Positions 54,953 through 63,800 of a stretch of DNA of 64,000 nucleotides are shown piece after piece. Origin of the DNA: Chitinispirillales bacterium ANBcel5 (GTDB lineage: Bacteria > Fibrobacterota > Chitinivibrionia > Chitinivibrionales > Chitinispirillaceae); NCBI GenBank assembly GCA_029688955.1, contig JARUKZ010000003.1, forward strand, positions 146,529-210,528, written 5' to 3'. The position numbers and the translations under genes were made by a program. The notes under the pieces were generated by a model. It worked only from the letters and a program-made list of their open reading frames with translations, did no database searches and was not told where the DNA came from. Within the stretch, counting starts at the first letter, position 1, and every line of letters starts with the position of its first letter.

Positions 54953-57493
54953 TTAAAGAGTATCACCCTTTCCGCTTTGCTTATCATCTGTCGTAATAAT
55001 CTCGCTTATTAGTTGCTCTGAACTTAGATCGTTAATCCGGATGCTTACCTTACCAGCTCTTCTCATTAAAATTTTCGTGCCAGTTTGAACATAAATGTTT
55101 GGAAAAACCCAGGATGCTATCTCACGATTGAGCAGTCCTTTCAGTTGTTCGTTGTAGTCTTCATGTTCACTTTTGATGCGAAACATGGTTACCCGGCCAT
55201 TTATATCGAGAATCATATCGATAGTAATATCCATTGTAGAATTGCGTATATGTTCCTTTACAATGTTATCTATATTTTCTACATAGATACTGTCTAATTG
55301 TCTCAGTAATTCATCTTTTACTATTTGAGGATGCTCATGGAAATTTTCCCACAGTGACTGATTCCATACAGTATCATGAAACGATACGGTGAAGGGCTCT
55401 GCAGGATTTTTATCCAAGTAGTAATCATGCGGTTCTGCAATAATTTCAAACATATGGAACTCTTTTATCGCATTTCTGGGATATTGCAGAGTAATCATTT
55501 TTAAGTTAACCGAGCACTTACCAAATCTATCAACATTAGAAAAGTGCCATTTTGACACAAGTTCTCCAAGTTCTGCCGCAAATAGTGAGTCTGCTTCATC
55601 TTCCAAAGCTATGCGATACGATATCACTGTGCCCGCGGTATCAAGCAACACATCCAGATGCACTTCCTTGTCGATGAATTCATGTTCTTTCAGTAAAGAG
55701 TAGAGGTCCTGTCTGTATATCGAAAGTATTCGGGACCTGACTCTGTCAGCCTGAAATTGCTGAACCGGAGATGTGGTATCCCAGTCAAAATGGGGATCAT
55801 CAAGCGGATTGGCAATCATTTCATTTGTATGCCAGTCTTTATCAACCGGATTATTACAATTTATGGTTGTAACCAGCAATAGTGCTGCAGCGGCAGCCTT
55901 CGCCGCTTTCCCGGCAGCAGAGATACGCTTTTGCTGCTGAGTATTTGATGCAGCCGATTTAATCTCATCAATGAGATTTCTAAATTTGTCTTTTGCATCC
56001 TGATCATACTTTTCACGCCAAAGAAGCAAATCGTCGCCTAATTGCTTAACCTTGACACTGTTTGCATTGGGATTTTCGGTAACAAAATTGAGAATGGAAC
56101 CAAGTAGCTTTGCGCTATTATGGTTTAGATCGCTTATAAGTGATCGGCTTGCAGTCTTAATACCAGGGGTAACCTTTTGTGGGTAAAAGTGTTTTAAAAG
56201 GTGGTAGTAGTAATCAAGTTGCATGCAAAGAAAGTTCAATCCATTCACATCAAAATTTCTTCCGGTAAAAACTTTACGAAAGATTTCGTACGCTCGCTGC
56301 ATTCTTTCATCACTAATAGAATAGTTATACCCGAAGTAATCACCAAGTAACCTATTTTGTGCACGTAATTGTTTCTCCAGAGGGGTTCCACTATATACCT
56401 CAACTCTTCCAAAATTAACCGGATAGTGGGGATGAGTATTGAACAGAGAGATATTTTCGGCAAGATCGCCGGGAGTCATTTCAGGTTCAAAAATCAATAG
56501 GTTAAATGTCGTGTGAATATCATTATTCTCGAGTATTTCAAGAGCACGGTAGTTTCGTTCAAGAGTACAGTTCCTTCCAAGTGCTTTGAGTCCACCTACA
56601 GCATTGTTTTCGATTCCAAGAAAAACTCTGAAAAGCCCTAGTTTTTTAAGTGCTGTAACTACTGGTCTGCTGATGCTATCGGGTCGGGCTTTAACCTGTA
56701 TGGCAATCTTGCCCATATTGTAACTATCTAAATACTTTCTCAGCGTACTGAACCGTTCTAAGTTGTCTTTTTCTGAGGGGAGAAAAAAGTTATCATCATG
56801 AAAATTAAATATTCTCACCCCGTGGTCATGATACAGAGATGCCATCTCTTCCCCAACAGCCCGGGCAGATCTTGCCCTGAACCGTTCTCCGCCATTCTCT
56901 TTATGCCATGCCGAGATTGAACAAAAATTACAGTGTGCATAGCACCCTCTGCTGCCAAGTATATTTGCAATTGGCAAGGTCAGGTAGGTTTGGAAAGGAG
57001 GTGTTCGGGTTGGTGGTTCAAGAGAATCCAGATCCGTAATGTTTGGGCAACCACTGGTACGACAGACAGAGCCCTCCTTGTTCCGATAACTGACATTTGA
57101 AACCTTTGAAACGTTTTCTAAATTAGATGCAAGCTCAAGAATAGGTATTTCTCCCTCGCCGTGTATGATTGTATCCAATGATATAAATGAATTTAACAGC
57201 TGTTGAGCGTGAAATGAGGCGAAATGCCCACCCGCGGTGATATGTCCATTGTAGCCGCAAAGACGTAATTTATTGCAAAGCTCCATATACTCCCGCGCTC
57301 TTGCAGTAAACACCATCGAAAGACCCACAAGCTCAGGCCAGAATAAAAGCACTTTATCTATAATACTACCGGTCTGATCAGCTGAATGAAAGTCAAATAT
57401 GCGGCAGTGGTGATTTGCTTTGCTCAATGATGAGTGAATATATCTGAGAGCAAGATTTTCTTCCAGCTCAGGTCCAATAAGAGCTACTTTCAT
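54953..57493 (-). CDS. B12-binding radical SAM protein fused to Ala-rich segment and TonB-C-like repeats
   Basis: 846 aa. N-terminal B12-binding-like domain (LIGPELEENLALRYI; ITAGGHFASFHA; IIHGEGE). Radical SAM domain with CYAHCNFC (Cys184, 188, 191) binding the 4Fe-4S cluster, then a helical region to about 520. There the protein changes: KAAKAAAAALLLVTTINC is Ala-rich and membrane- or lipobox-like (about 525-545), followed by NPLDDPHFDWDT. Two alpha/beta repeats resembling the C-terminal domain of TonB/AgmX-type proteins follow (DVLLDTAGTVISYRI…WHFSN; DMILDINGRVTMFRI…WVFPN). Joining a cytoplasmic radical enzyme to export-type modules is odd. Could be a natural fusion; substrate unknown. GAGGGAAG before ATG. 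Confidence 0.75.
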   Translation of the reverse strand: MKVALIGPELEENLALRYIHSSLSKANHHCRIFDFHSADQTGSIIDKVLLFWPELVGLSMVFTARAREYMELCNKLRLCGYNGHITAGGHFASFHAQQLLNSFISLDTIIHGEGEIPILELASNLENVSKVSNVSYRNKEGSVCRTSGCPNITDLDSLEPPTRTPPFQTYLTLPIANILGSRGCYAHCNFCSISAWHKENGGERFRARSARAVGEEMASLYHDHGVRIFNFHDDNFFLPSEKDNLERFSTLRKYLDSYNMGKIAIQVKARPDSISRPVVTALKKLGLFRVFLGIENNAVGGLKALGRNCTLERNYRALEILENNDIHTTFNLLIFEPEMTPGDLAENISLFNTHPHYPVNFGRVEVYSGTPLEKQLRAQNRLLGDYFGYNYSISDERMQRAYEIFRKVFTGRNFDVNGLNFLCMQLDYYYHLLKHFYPQKVTPGIKTASRSLISDLNHNSAKLLGSILNFVTENPNANSVKVKQLGDDLLLWREKYDQDAKDKFRNLIDEIKSAASNTQQQKRISAAGKAAKAAAAALLLVTTINCNNPVDKDWHTNEMIANPLDDPHFDWDTTSPVQQFQADRVRSRILSIYRQDLYSLLKEHEFIDKEVHLDVLLDTAGTVISYRIALEDEADSLFAAELGELVSKWHFSNVDRFGKCSVNLKMITLQYPRNAIKEFHMFEIIAEPHDYYLDKNPAEPFTVSFHDTVWNQSLWENFHEHPQIVKDELLRQLDSIYVENIDNIVKEHIRNSTMDITIDMILDINGRVTMFRIKSEHEDYNEQLKGLLNREIASWVFPNIYVQTGTKILMRRAGKVSIRINDLSSEQLISEIITTDDKQSGKGDTL

Positions 57494-58009
57494 TCTTCCC
57501 TCTTTTCTGTATAATTTGAGATTCAGATACCAGCATGTATACTTACTATAATTACATTTTTGATAATTGCAATTGTAACTAAATTATTATTGAAATGATC
57601 GTATTCTGTTGTTCTCTCTGCTTACATAAGAACATGGTTCTGGTGTGGAAACCAGGTGTTTTGATGATTGGGTAAGAAGGTTAAAGATTTTTCTCTCGTC
57701 CCTGTAAGGGCTACCTCTATGAAAAGTTGGTGGATGTGGAATTCGGGAATCAGGATTTTTTGAGCTCCATCACACCGTCTTGCTGTTATCTCTTAAGACC
57801 TCATCCGTGCCGTTGGCCACCCTTCTGCCACAGGGAGAACGACACGCACTAACATAGTTTTTTTAACATATGTGTTACATTACCTATATAGGAAATAGAT
57901 AACTGTTATATTTTTGGTGTTTGTGTAGACCAATAGAGATTGCGTATTTCACTTGTTTCAAGATTCGAAACGAGCTCCTAAGTATGTCGACCCTAACTGG
58001 TGCGAGCGT
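57494..58009. other. Intergenic region
   Basis: About 515 bp. No gene, clear terminator or repeat recognised. Carries the promoter side of the radical SAM gene. Confidence 0.35.
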
Positions 58010-58774
58010 TTACTTGGCCCTAAAGACAACTTCACCCCGGCTGCATTTTTCCGCACATCTAAGACAAAGATAACATTCTCCACAACGATCAGCTGCAATA
58101 ATGGCTGTTTCTGTTGGACACTGTTTTTCGCAAATTTTACACTTTGAACATCCTGAGCCGGTGCTGATTCTAAAAAAGCTATATCGTGACACACAAGATT
58201 TCATTAGCCCCAGGGGGCAAATCATCCTGCAAAAAGGACGGTAGAAAAAGATTGAAATTAAAACAACCACAGCGAACACATAGAAAAAAGGTTCTACAAT
58301 CTGAAGTTGAAAAAATGGGGTTATGCCAAACCATTGAAGCAAAGCTATTCCCAATACTATGGCAGTGATTAAAAAAGCAGTAAACGCAAAGATTCCAATG
58401 ACCACTAAAACTTTTTTTCGTATTGTAACCTTTTTTACAGGTGTCATGTATACCAGTTCCTGCACTGCTCCTATGGGACAGAGATAGCCGCAGAATATTC
58501 TGCCTACAACCAAAGATGATAATACAAGGAGCAGAAGAACAAAAGCCACAGCTATAGGAGGCATTCCCTCTGGAGTACTTCGAAGCAGAAGTTGTTGAAA
58601 CTGAACTGGAAACATGGGGGTAAAAGCAACAAATCCCAAAACCGCCGAAAAAATCAGTACAGAAATGCGTGTTGTTTTATTCAGACGACCCTTTTTGAGT
58701 AATAGAAACAGACCTACAGTGCCAAAGAGCACATACAGTGGTCCGATCATCTTTGGAAAATGTTCGTGAAACAA
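58010..58774 (-). CDS. 4Fe-4S membrane protein of the NapH/NosR C-terminal type
   Basis: 254 aa. Five hydrophobic segments. Two CxxxCP motifs at helix ends (CGYLCPIGAVQE, CRMICPLGLMKS), as in NapH/CcoG/NosR-like electron carriers. The C-terminus is a double-cluster ferredoxin domain (CSKCKICEKQCP; CGECYLCLRCAEKC). Likely passes electrons from the quinone pool or cytosol to a periplasmic reductase that is not in this window. Start is TTG 58774 with AAGGAG eight bases upstream. Upstream lie a small signal-peptide ORF, a cupin and a ferredoxin remnant, which may be one redox unit. Confidence 0.85.
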   Translation of the reverse strand: MFHEHFPKMIGPLYVLFGTVGLFLLLKKGRLNKTTRISVLIFSAVLGFVAFTPMFPVQFQQLLLRSTPEGMPPIAVAFVLLLLVLSSLVVGRIFCGYLCPIGAVQELVYMTPVKKVTIRKKVLVVIGIFAFTAFLITAIVLGIALLQWFGITPFFQLQIVEPFFYVFAVVVLISIFFYRPFCRMICPLGLMKSCVSRYSFFRISTGSGCSKCKICEKQCPTETAIIAADRCGECYLCLRCAEKCSRGEVVFRAK

Positions 58775-58826
58775 AATGTTTTCTCCTTATCAAAGGATCA
58801 GTAACTGAATCGCGTTTTTATTATCG

Positions 58827-58940
58827 TTAGGGTTGAATTGTCCAAAGCGACGGTCCGCAAATCGCAGAAGCATCAGGCGACTGGGCTGCAGCCGGGACTA
58901 CCCCGGCTGCACAAAGAAGTAGTATTATAAAAAGCACCAA
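58827..58940 (-). CDS. Short secreted peptide ORF (uncertain)
   Basis: 37 codons from TTG 58940 (or GTG 58937), with GGGAGG 13-15 bases upstream. The N-terminus VLFIILLLCAAGVVPAAAQS is a clean signal peptide, followed by only 17 residues (PDASAICGPSLWTIQP). It lies between the cupin and the NapH-like gene on the same strand. May be a small exported peptide or the 5' stump of a truncated gene. Confidence 0.35.
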   Translation of the reverse strand: MVLFIILLLCAAGVVPAAAQSPDASAICGPSLWTIQP

Positions 58941-58967
58941 ATTTATTCTTCCCTCCCTTAATGATGG

Positions 58968-59306
58968 TTAAAGAAGTTTCGCTACGTTTTGGGGACGAGG
59001 CACTTTCACCACAAGCACCCTGAAATCACTGTCTGAGCGGTTATACCAGCAGTGCGGAATTTTCGCCGGACTATCGATAATGGTATCCCGTGTCACACTC
59101 TTTTCTTCATCACCAATTTCAACCAACCCTTCACCTTCAAGCACATAGAAGAACACATCCACTGGTGTGATATGCCGCTTTAACGATTCCCCGGGTTTTA
59201 GTGTGATATGCATTGTTTGCGCATGTTCTGTATCGTACAGTTTTCGTACGTCAACACCGTGAGGTGTGTCTACTCTTTTAGCATCTGCGACTCTTGTTGC
59301 TTTCAT
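58968..59306 (-). CDS. Small cupin-domain protein
   Basis: 112 aa from ATG 59306 (AAGGGAG six bases upstream). Single cupin barrel: LKPGESLKRHITPVDVFFYVLEGEGLVEIGDEE (motif 1 given as KRHITPVDVFFYVLEGEG) and motif 2 DSPAKIPHCWYNRSD. Likely metal- or ligand-binding; function unknown. Next to ferredoxin and 4Fe-4S genes under a possible TetR control. Confidence 0.8.
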   Translation of the reverse strand: MKATRVADAKRVDTPHGVDVRKLYDTEHAQTMHITLKPGESLKRHITPVDVFFYVLEGEGLVEIGDEEKSVTRDTIIDSPAKIPHCWYNRSDSDFRVLVVKVPRPQNVAKLL

Positions 59307-59336
59307 GATATTCTCCCTTCTTGGATTGTTTGACAT

Positions 59337-59450
59337 TCATTCTTCGATGGAAATAACCTCAACCGGACAGCTCTGTACAGCACCCTGGCAATTTTCAAAT
59401 GAATCTGCCCAATTTTTCCATAAGACCCCTCCAGGGTTTGTTATTACTAA
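59337..59450 (-). pseudogene. 3' remnant of a ferredoxin gene
   Basis: The reading frame ends NCQGAVQSCPVEVISIEE before TGA at 59337. That is the last cluster ligand and tail of a small 4Fe-4S ferredoxin. An in-frame TAG at 59451-59453 cuts it off upstream; the N-terminal CxxCxxC part and a start codon are missing. The stop overlaps the leader of the cupin gene. Confidence 0.6.
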
Positions 59451-59499
59451 CTAACTTTGTTCCAAAAGAAAAACCGGTATCTTTCACCGGGTTATACTA

Positions 59500-60090
59500 T
59501 TATTGCCCTTTATTCAAAAGTGTTTTCAGTGATTTTATAAACACTTTCCCCTCTTCGAGAAGATCAAAGGTATACCTGTGCAAATGCCACCGATTGACCA
59601 TCAACCTGAGTGAGCCAAGTATAATAGTGACGAGGTGCTGTGGTTCAATATCATTGCGTATTTCAGAAGCCTTCTGACCTTCCCTTACGATGGTAGCAAG
59701 AGCATCCCCACTCTGTTGCATTATAGCAAGCACGGCAGAGGCAAGACGCCGGTCATTCTGAAAGATACCTTCACTGAACATCACGGCTGCAAGTGCGGGT
59801 TTGGCCGCAAAGGAGGTGAAATGGTACTTCATTATCAGTTCAATTTTCTCAATAGCCGAAATGTCACGTTTGAGCATCTGCTTCATAAAGATGCTTTTTT
59901 CACCGGCAAAGAGCCTTTGAAGTGCCTCAAGGATCTCCATTTTGCTTTTAAAGTGACGGTAAATTGCTGGCTCGCTGATCCCAATACGGTCAGCAAGGTG
60001 TTTCATAGTCAGCTCCTGAATACCACCTTCTGCTATCAGCTCAATTGCAGTATCGATAATCTGGAGTTGTCGGTTGGAATATTCAGCCAT
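59500..60090 (-). CDS. TetR/AcrR family regulator
   Basis: 196 aa from ATG 60090. Helix-turn-helix AIELIAEGGIQELTMKHLADRIGISEPAIYRHFKSKMEILEAL (key part LADRIGISEPAIYRHFKSK). The C-terminal domain is ligand-binding with no recognised specificity. ATG 60108 adds six residues but lies inside the candidate operator. The 60108-60129 inverted repeat suggests autoregulation, and a GTTAGTTAGT-like half site at 59446-59456 (minus strand) points to control of the cupin/ferredoxin/NapH unit. Confidence 0.88.
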   Translation of the reverse strand: MAEYSNRQLQIIDTAIELIAEGGIQELTMKHLADRIGISEPAIYRHFKSKMEILEALQRLFAGEKSIFMKQMLKRDISAIEKIELIMKYHFTSFAAKPALAAVMFSEGIFQNDRRLASAVLAIMQQSGDALATIVREGQKASEIRNDIEPQHLVTIILGSLRLMVNRWHLHRYTFDLLEEGKVFIKSLKTLLNKGQ

Positions 60091-60107
60091 TATACAAATC
60101 CCCGGCA

Positions 60108-60129
60108 AGTTAGTTAATGTTCACTAACT
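60108..60129. promoter_or_regulatory. Candidate TetR operator
   Basis: AGTTAGT (60108-60114) and ACTAACT (60123-60129), perfect 7-bp arms with an 8-bp spacer, just upstream of the tetR start at 60090. Confidence 0.6.
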
Positions 60130-60295
60130 AATATACCACTTTTTGCAGGTTATGTCAATAATGAACGTATAATTCTTAGGAAGGCTCCATCTTTGGCACC
60201 CATCTGAAAGTGCTTATCTCATTTCCGGGCTCACTTATTGAAAAGCCTGCTTCACTCTAAACAAAACCTTTAGCCGGCATGTAAGTTCAAAGGTG

Positions 60296-61072
60296 TTATT
60301 TTTTGCTCTCAAACCCTTCCAAATTACTTAACTTGGCAAACAGTGCATCCATTTCGAGACTATCTCTGTTTTCTTCCCACCAGCATTTGAATTCTTCTAC
60401 TCTCTTTCTATTCTCTGTTTGATCGCTGGCTTCAAAGTCGTATTCAAATTCGGGATTTACCTTTTGAAGCCACTTAAGAGATTCTCCGCGGGCCCAGACA
60501 TTGATAAATTCGTCCTGTAGCATTGATAACAACTTAAGAACAGATCTCTTTTTAAAGCTAATGATAAATTCACACGGAGGGGCTTCTATGGTGTCGTAAG
60601 CAAAAGAGACTTTGAAATTTCCAACTCGTAAAAAACTTCCCAGGTTTCTCTCATATAGAGACACACTTACTGTTCTGCTTTCCCCTTTCTTCAACTCAAC
60701 AGATTCTGGCATCGGTCCAATGATTGCCCCACCGGGATCAGCAATCGATGGGGTAAGAAAAAATTCTGTTATGAATTTTCCATTAAGCCAGCACAATACA
60801 GTTACATTTTGTGAAACCAATGGATCTTCGATTGTAATAACTTCCTCTGAAGCATTTTTGAATTTACCGTTAATGTTAATGTCAAAACCCAATGGAATTA
60901 CAGGGATATCTTCAGCATACCCTACAACAGAATTTTTTTCACCAAGAATAGTTGATATATTCAATTTATCTCCTCTCGTTTGTTCTGTTTCAGGTTTGGC
61001 AATAATACATCTAAAAAACAATAAGAAACAGAATAAGGACATTATACTTTGATTTTTTCTCATTATACTCAT
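60296..61072 (-). CDS. Secreted protein of unknown family
   Basis: 258 aa. N-terminal signal (SLFCFLLFFRCIIA) that could be lipoprotein-like (FFRC). Beta-rich middle (ININGKFKNASEEVITIEDPLVSQNVTVLCWLNGKF; VELKKGESRTVSVSLYERNLG) and a helical C-terminus (EFKCWWEENRDSLEMD). Not recognised. Its ATG overlaps the stop of the metalloprotease-like gene by 4 nt, so the two are coupled and probably act together, e.g. protease plus partner or inhibitor. Confidence 0.6.
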   Translation of the reverse strand: MSIMRKNQSIMSLFCFLLFFRCIIAKPETEQTRGDKLNISTILGEKNSVVGYAEDIPVIPLGFDININGKFKNASEEVITIEDPLVSQNVTVLCWLNGKFITEFFLTPSIADPGGAIIGPMPESVELKKGESRTVSVSLYERNLGSFLRVGNFKVSFAYDTIEAPPCEFIISFKKRSVLKLLSMLQDEFINVWARGESLKWLQKVNPEFEYDFEASDQTENRKRVEEFKCWWEENRDSLEMDALFAKLSNLEGFESKK

Positions 61073-62067
61073 ATCAATCCTCTAAGCTTTGAACAATCAA
61101 TGGGGCTAAAGTAAGGGCTATCTCCCGTCGGTGTCATCAAACCTTCTGATGAGTGGTCACCTGTTCCGAACAAAGTTCTGGGAAATGCGCTCCTTGTGGC
61201 GTGTCCGATTTCATGACGACACACCGTTCTCAATCTTTTGGGAGTTCCATAATTCTTGAAGACAACAGTTGTTGACCCGAGGTTAAAACCCTGCCAGTTC
61301 TCCCATGTTGCCCGATTTGGGTCACCGTGGTTGGTCCGCCCCGAGCCGGGTGCAGCAAGATTAACATTTATTCCGGCAGGATAGAAACTGGTTTGACCAT
61401 CGCTGCCCTGATTGGATAACTTAGGATGGTAGTATTGTACTGCCAGAAGAGAATTGCCCGTACCTACACCAGCAGAGGCAAACCACGCTTGAGCGCGAGT
61501 GATTGCATCGGTAGTGATCCTGTTAAACCACAACTGCGCTTTCGCGGTAATTGCATTTGTTGCAGCTTCCTTTTTTGCAATCAAAGCAGCATCTGTGCCG
61601 GTGTAGGCATAATCGTTGAGCTCTTCATCGGTGGGTTTCTGTTGATTCGGTGATGTTTCAAGCTTTTCGGGTGAGAAATCATCAGGCCACTTTGCCATTT
61701 TACTCGGACTCGAGGCATCGTAAAGCCCAATATATTTTACCGTTAATGAAGATTTGAGAACCTGAACAGCCCTCCGTTCATAAAGTACATAAGCGCCATC
61801 TGCACCTGTGATTTCAAACGCAGGTGCAATCTCGCTGTGCACCGTTGCTGAATCGATGTAAGTCTCCCCACTCATAGAATAAACATTATGAAATTCTATT
61901 TTCCTCCAGGTCTCGACCTCCAACCTCAAAGGGTAATGCTCCCCATCACTTCCCACCTCCACGGTAAAGCGATCTCCGCCTGCGACTCCGCACACAAGCA
62001 CAATTGACGATTCCCGGTCAACAAACTTAGTGAAACATTTTACTTCACCTCCGTTAAATTCCCTCAT
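61069..62067 (-). pseudogene. Metalloprotease-like protein, main reading frame (probably frameshifted)
   Basis: 332 codons from ATG 62067, but the frame is open further upstream with coding-like sequence (RTDSITGIKPYWKHAEM before the ATG). The C-terminal part has a zinc-metalloprotease motif HEIGH (VCRHEIGHATRS, about 291-297), then GDHSSEGLM, which offers a third His and a Met-turn-like LM. The N-terminal half is beta-rich. A 42-codon ORF at 62100-62228 with a good ribosome binding site and start likely encodes the true N-terminus in another frame, so one indel separates them. Coupled to the secreted-protein gene downstream. No signal peptide seen. Confidence 0.6.
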
Positions 62068-62099
62068 TTCGGCATGCTTCCAGTAAGGCTTAATTCCGG

Positions 62100-62228
62100 T
62101 TATGGAATCTGTGCGGGCACTGTTATCTTTTTGGGTTTATCATCTTCCGTTTCTTCCGGTTGCACTCTGCCAGTTTCTCTATTCAGAGGTTTTGGCGCAA
62201 CACTCCAGTCAAGATCTGAGTGGTTCAT
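62100..62228 (-). pseudogene. 5' fragment of the metalloprotease-like gene in another frame
   Basis: ATG 62228, AAGGAG nine bases upstream, 42 codons: MNHSDLDWSVAPKPLNRETG then an acidic/basic linker (EETEDDKPKK) ending at TAA 62100. Shifting frame in the GATGATAAACCCAAAAAG tract (about 62125-62145) continues smoothly into the downstream frame. It could instead be a separate small gene. Confidence 0.5.
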
Positions 62229-62564
62229 TATAGTAAGCTCCTTGATGTGTGTGTGATGGAATCGTCTGAACCTAATACAATATATAACAGTTGGTGTTGT
62301 GGGTCAATGGGAGGGGAGAGGTGATGATAATCTTTTCTATCCCGTAGAACACGATATACATTTGGTTGCGAGTTGAGTCAGTTCACGAGCGGTCTTCTCT
62401 GAACCTATTCCCTTATCCAGTCGGTAATACAAAAATCTGACGTATCATTCGCATTGTAACTCTCCTTTGTGACATCAACCTCTCTGAAAAGAATCGTAAA
62501 TACAGGAAAATTGAAAGGTAAATTACGGAGAGAGAAAACCGGTCAAATAAGTTGAGATTGGGTG
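62229..62564. other. Intergenic region
   Basis: About 335 bp, no gene or structure recognised. Presumably includes the promoter of the minus-strand metalloprotease-like unit. Confidence 0.35.
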
Positions 62565-62957
62565 GTCAAATTGTGTGAGATCGGCCACCTCTCCTTTAAA
62601 GACGGAAAAGTTACTTTCACCTATACAGATTACAAGAACGACTGTAAGCGCAAGGTAATGACACTCTGTGCAGTGGAATTTATCAGACGGTTTCTGTAGC
62701 ATATTTTACCCAGTGGCTTTATGCGGATAGGACATTTTGGTCTCTTTGCGAATCGTGATCGCACCGAGCATAAAAACCTATGCAAGAAACTACTAGGTGA
62801 GTATACGCTGGTTGCAAAAGAAACGCCCTCCTGCTGGTGGGAGCAGATACTGGAAAGAACGGGGAAACCTCCACTGATATGTTAAAAATGCAATGCCGGG
62901 ATATTACAACTGGTCTTTATAATGCCTCCGGGCAGGAGGTCTGTAATGGTAACATAG
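62565..62957 (+). pseudogene. IS91/IS801-type transposase remnant
   Basis: One frame reads IGHLSFKDGKVTFTYTDYKN … VEFIRRFL, stop (TAG), HILPSGFMRIGHFGLFANR … LICxKCNAGIL with TAA at the x. This is the VEFIRRFLLHVLPKGF-RIRHYGLLANR region of IS91-family Y2 transposases plus the C-terminal zinc-ribbon-like CxKC. Two in-frame stops and a missing N-terminus make it dead. Flanked by non-coding DNA near the second repeat array. Confidence 0.8.
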
Positions 62958-63569
62958 GAGTGAAATGTGCGATAGTTAGTATGTAATGTTGTTGATATTG
63001 TTGTGCATCTATGAATGCCTGTAGGCTTGCTATACCAAAATTGAGTGTTTTATTGTTTTATAGGAGAGATGTGTTGATGGAAATCGGCGTATACAGTATC
63101 TTATTTAAGATAAAGTTGTTTGTCTCACGACTGAAACCCCCGGGATCTCAAAAGAAGGTCTGAATACTTTTTCCTATAAATAATATAACAGATAGTGCCT
63201 GGCCTGAGCTCTTCGTTCAACAGGTTTTTTCTGCATCTTGAATGCAGAAAAAACACTTGATGTTGTGCGCTGCCCGCAGCATTGGATCTCAATTCTTAGC
63301 ATGCAAATTAGTGTATTAATATAGGTAAAGACCCTAAAATTGTAAATTTTTTGCTCAAAACTCTTGTAATTAACGATAAAGTAACTGTTTATGCCTCTTT
63401 TCGGTGACGAATTTTACCGTCCTAGAAATTAACCTCTTATTTCCCTTCCCCTTCCGTGTGTTCAGTGCCTTCCGTGGTTAAAAATCCTAAGAATATCAAC
63501 TACGGAATACAAGGAAGGCACGAAAAAAGAAAAAACAAAATCAGTGGTCTGATGTCTGCAATGAGCCAA
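62958..63569. other. Intergenic, no gene seen
   Basis: About 610 bp. A string TTCCGTGTG…CCTTCCGTGGTTAAAA near 63453-63482, and AAGGAAGGCACGAAAAAAG nearby. No gene supported. Confidence 0.35.
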
Positions 63570-63671
63570 CATCCGAATACTAGGATTATCCCGTTAGGAA
63601 ATCTTTCAAGCACATTTTAATACCATGATTTTACACCGCTTATAGCTTACTCTGTTTATTGCAGACCGTAC
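63570..63671 (-). repeat. 102-bp conserved flank of the array (copy B, inverted)
   Basis: Reverse complement matches 23228-23329 with five differences in 102. Sits 129 bp before a second 21-bp array. Confidence 0.93.
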
Positions 63672-63800
63672 GATACGTTCTTGGGTGAAACTAATATACC
63701 CCGCCGAAAAGATCGAACGTTTGAGTCTTAATCTCACTCTTAAGCACTGCAATCACCCCATACGATAGCCCGGGGTACGCCAGTCTTCCGACGCAGCCCC

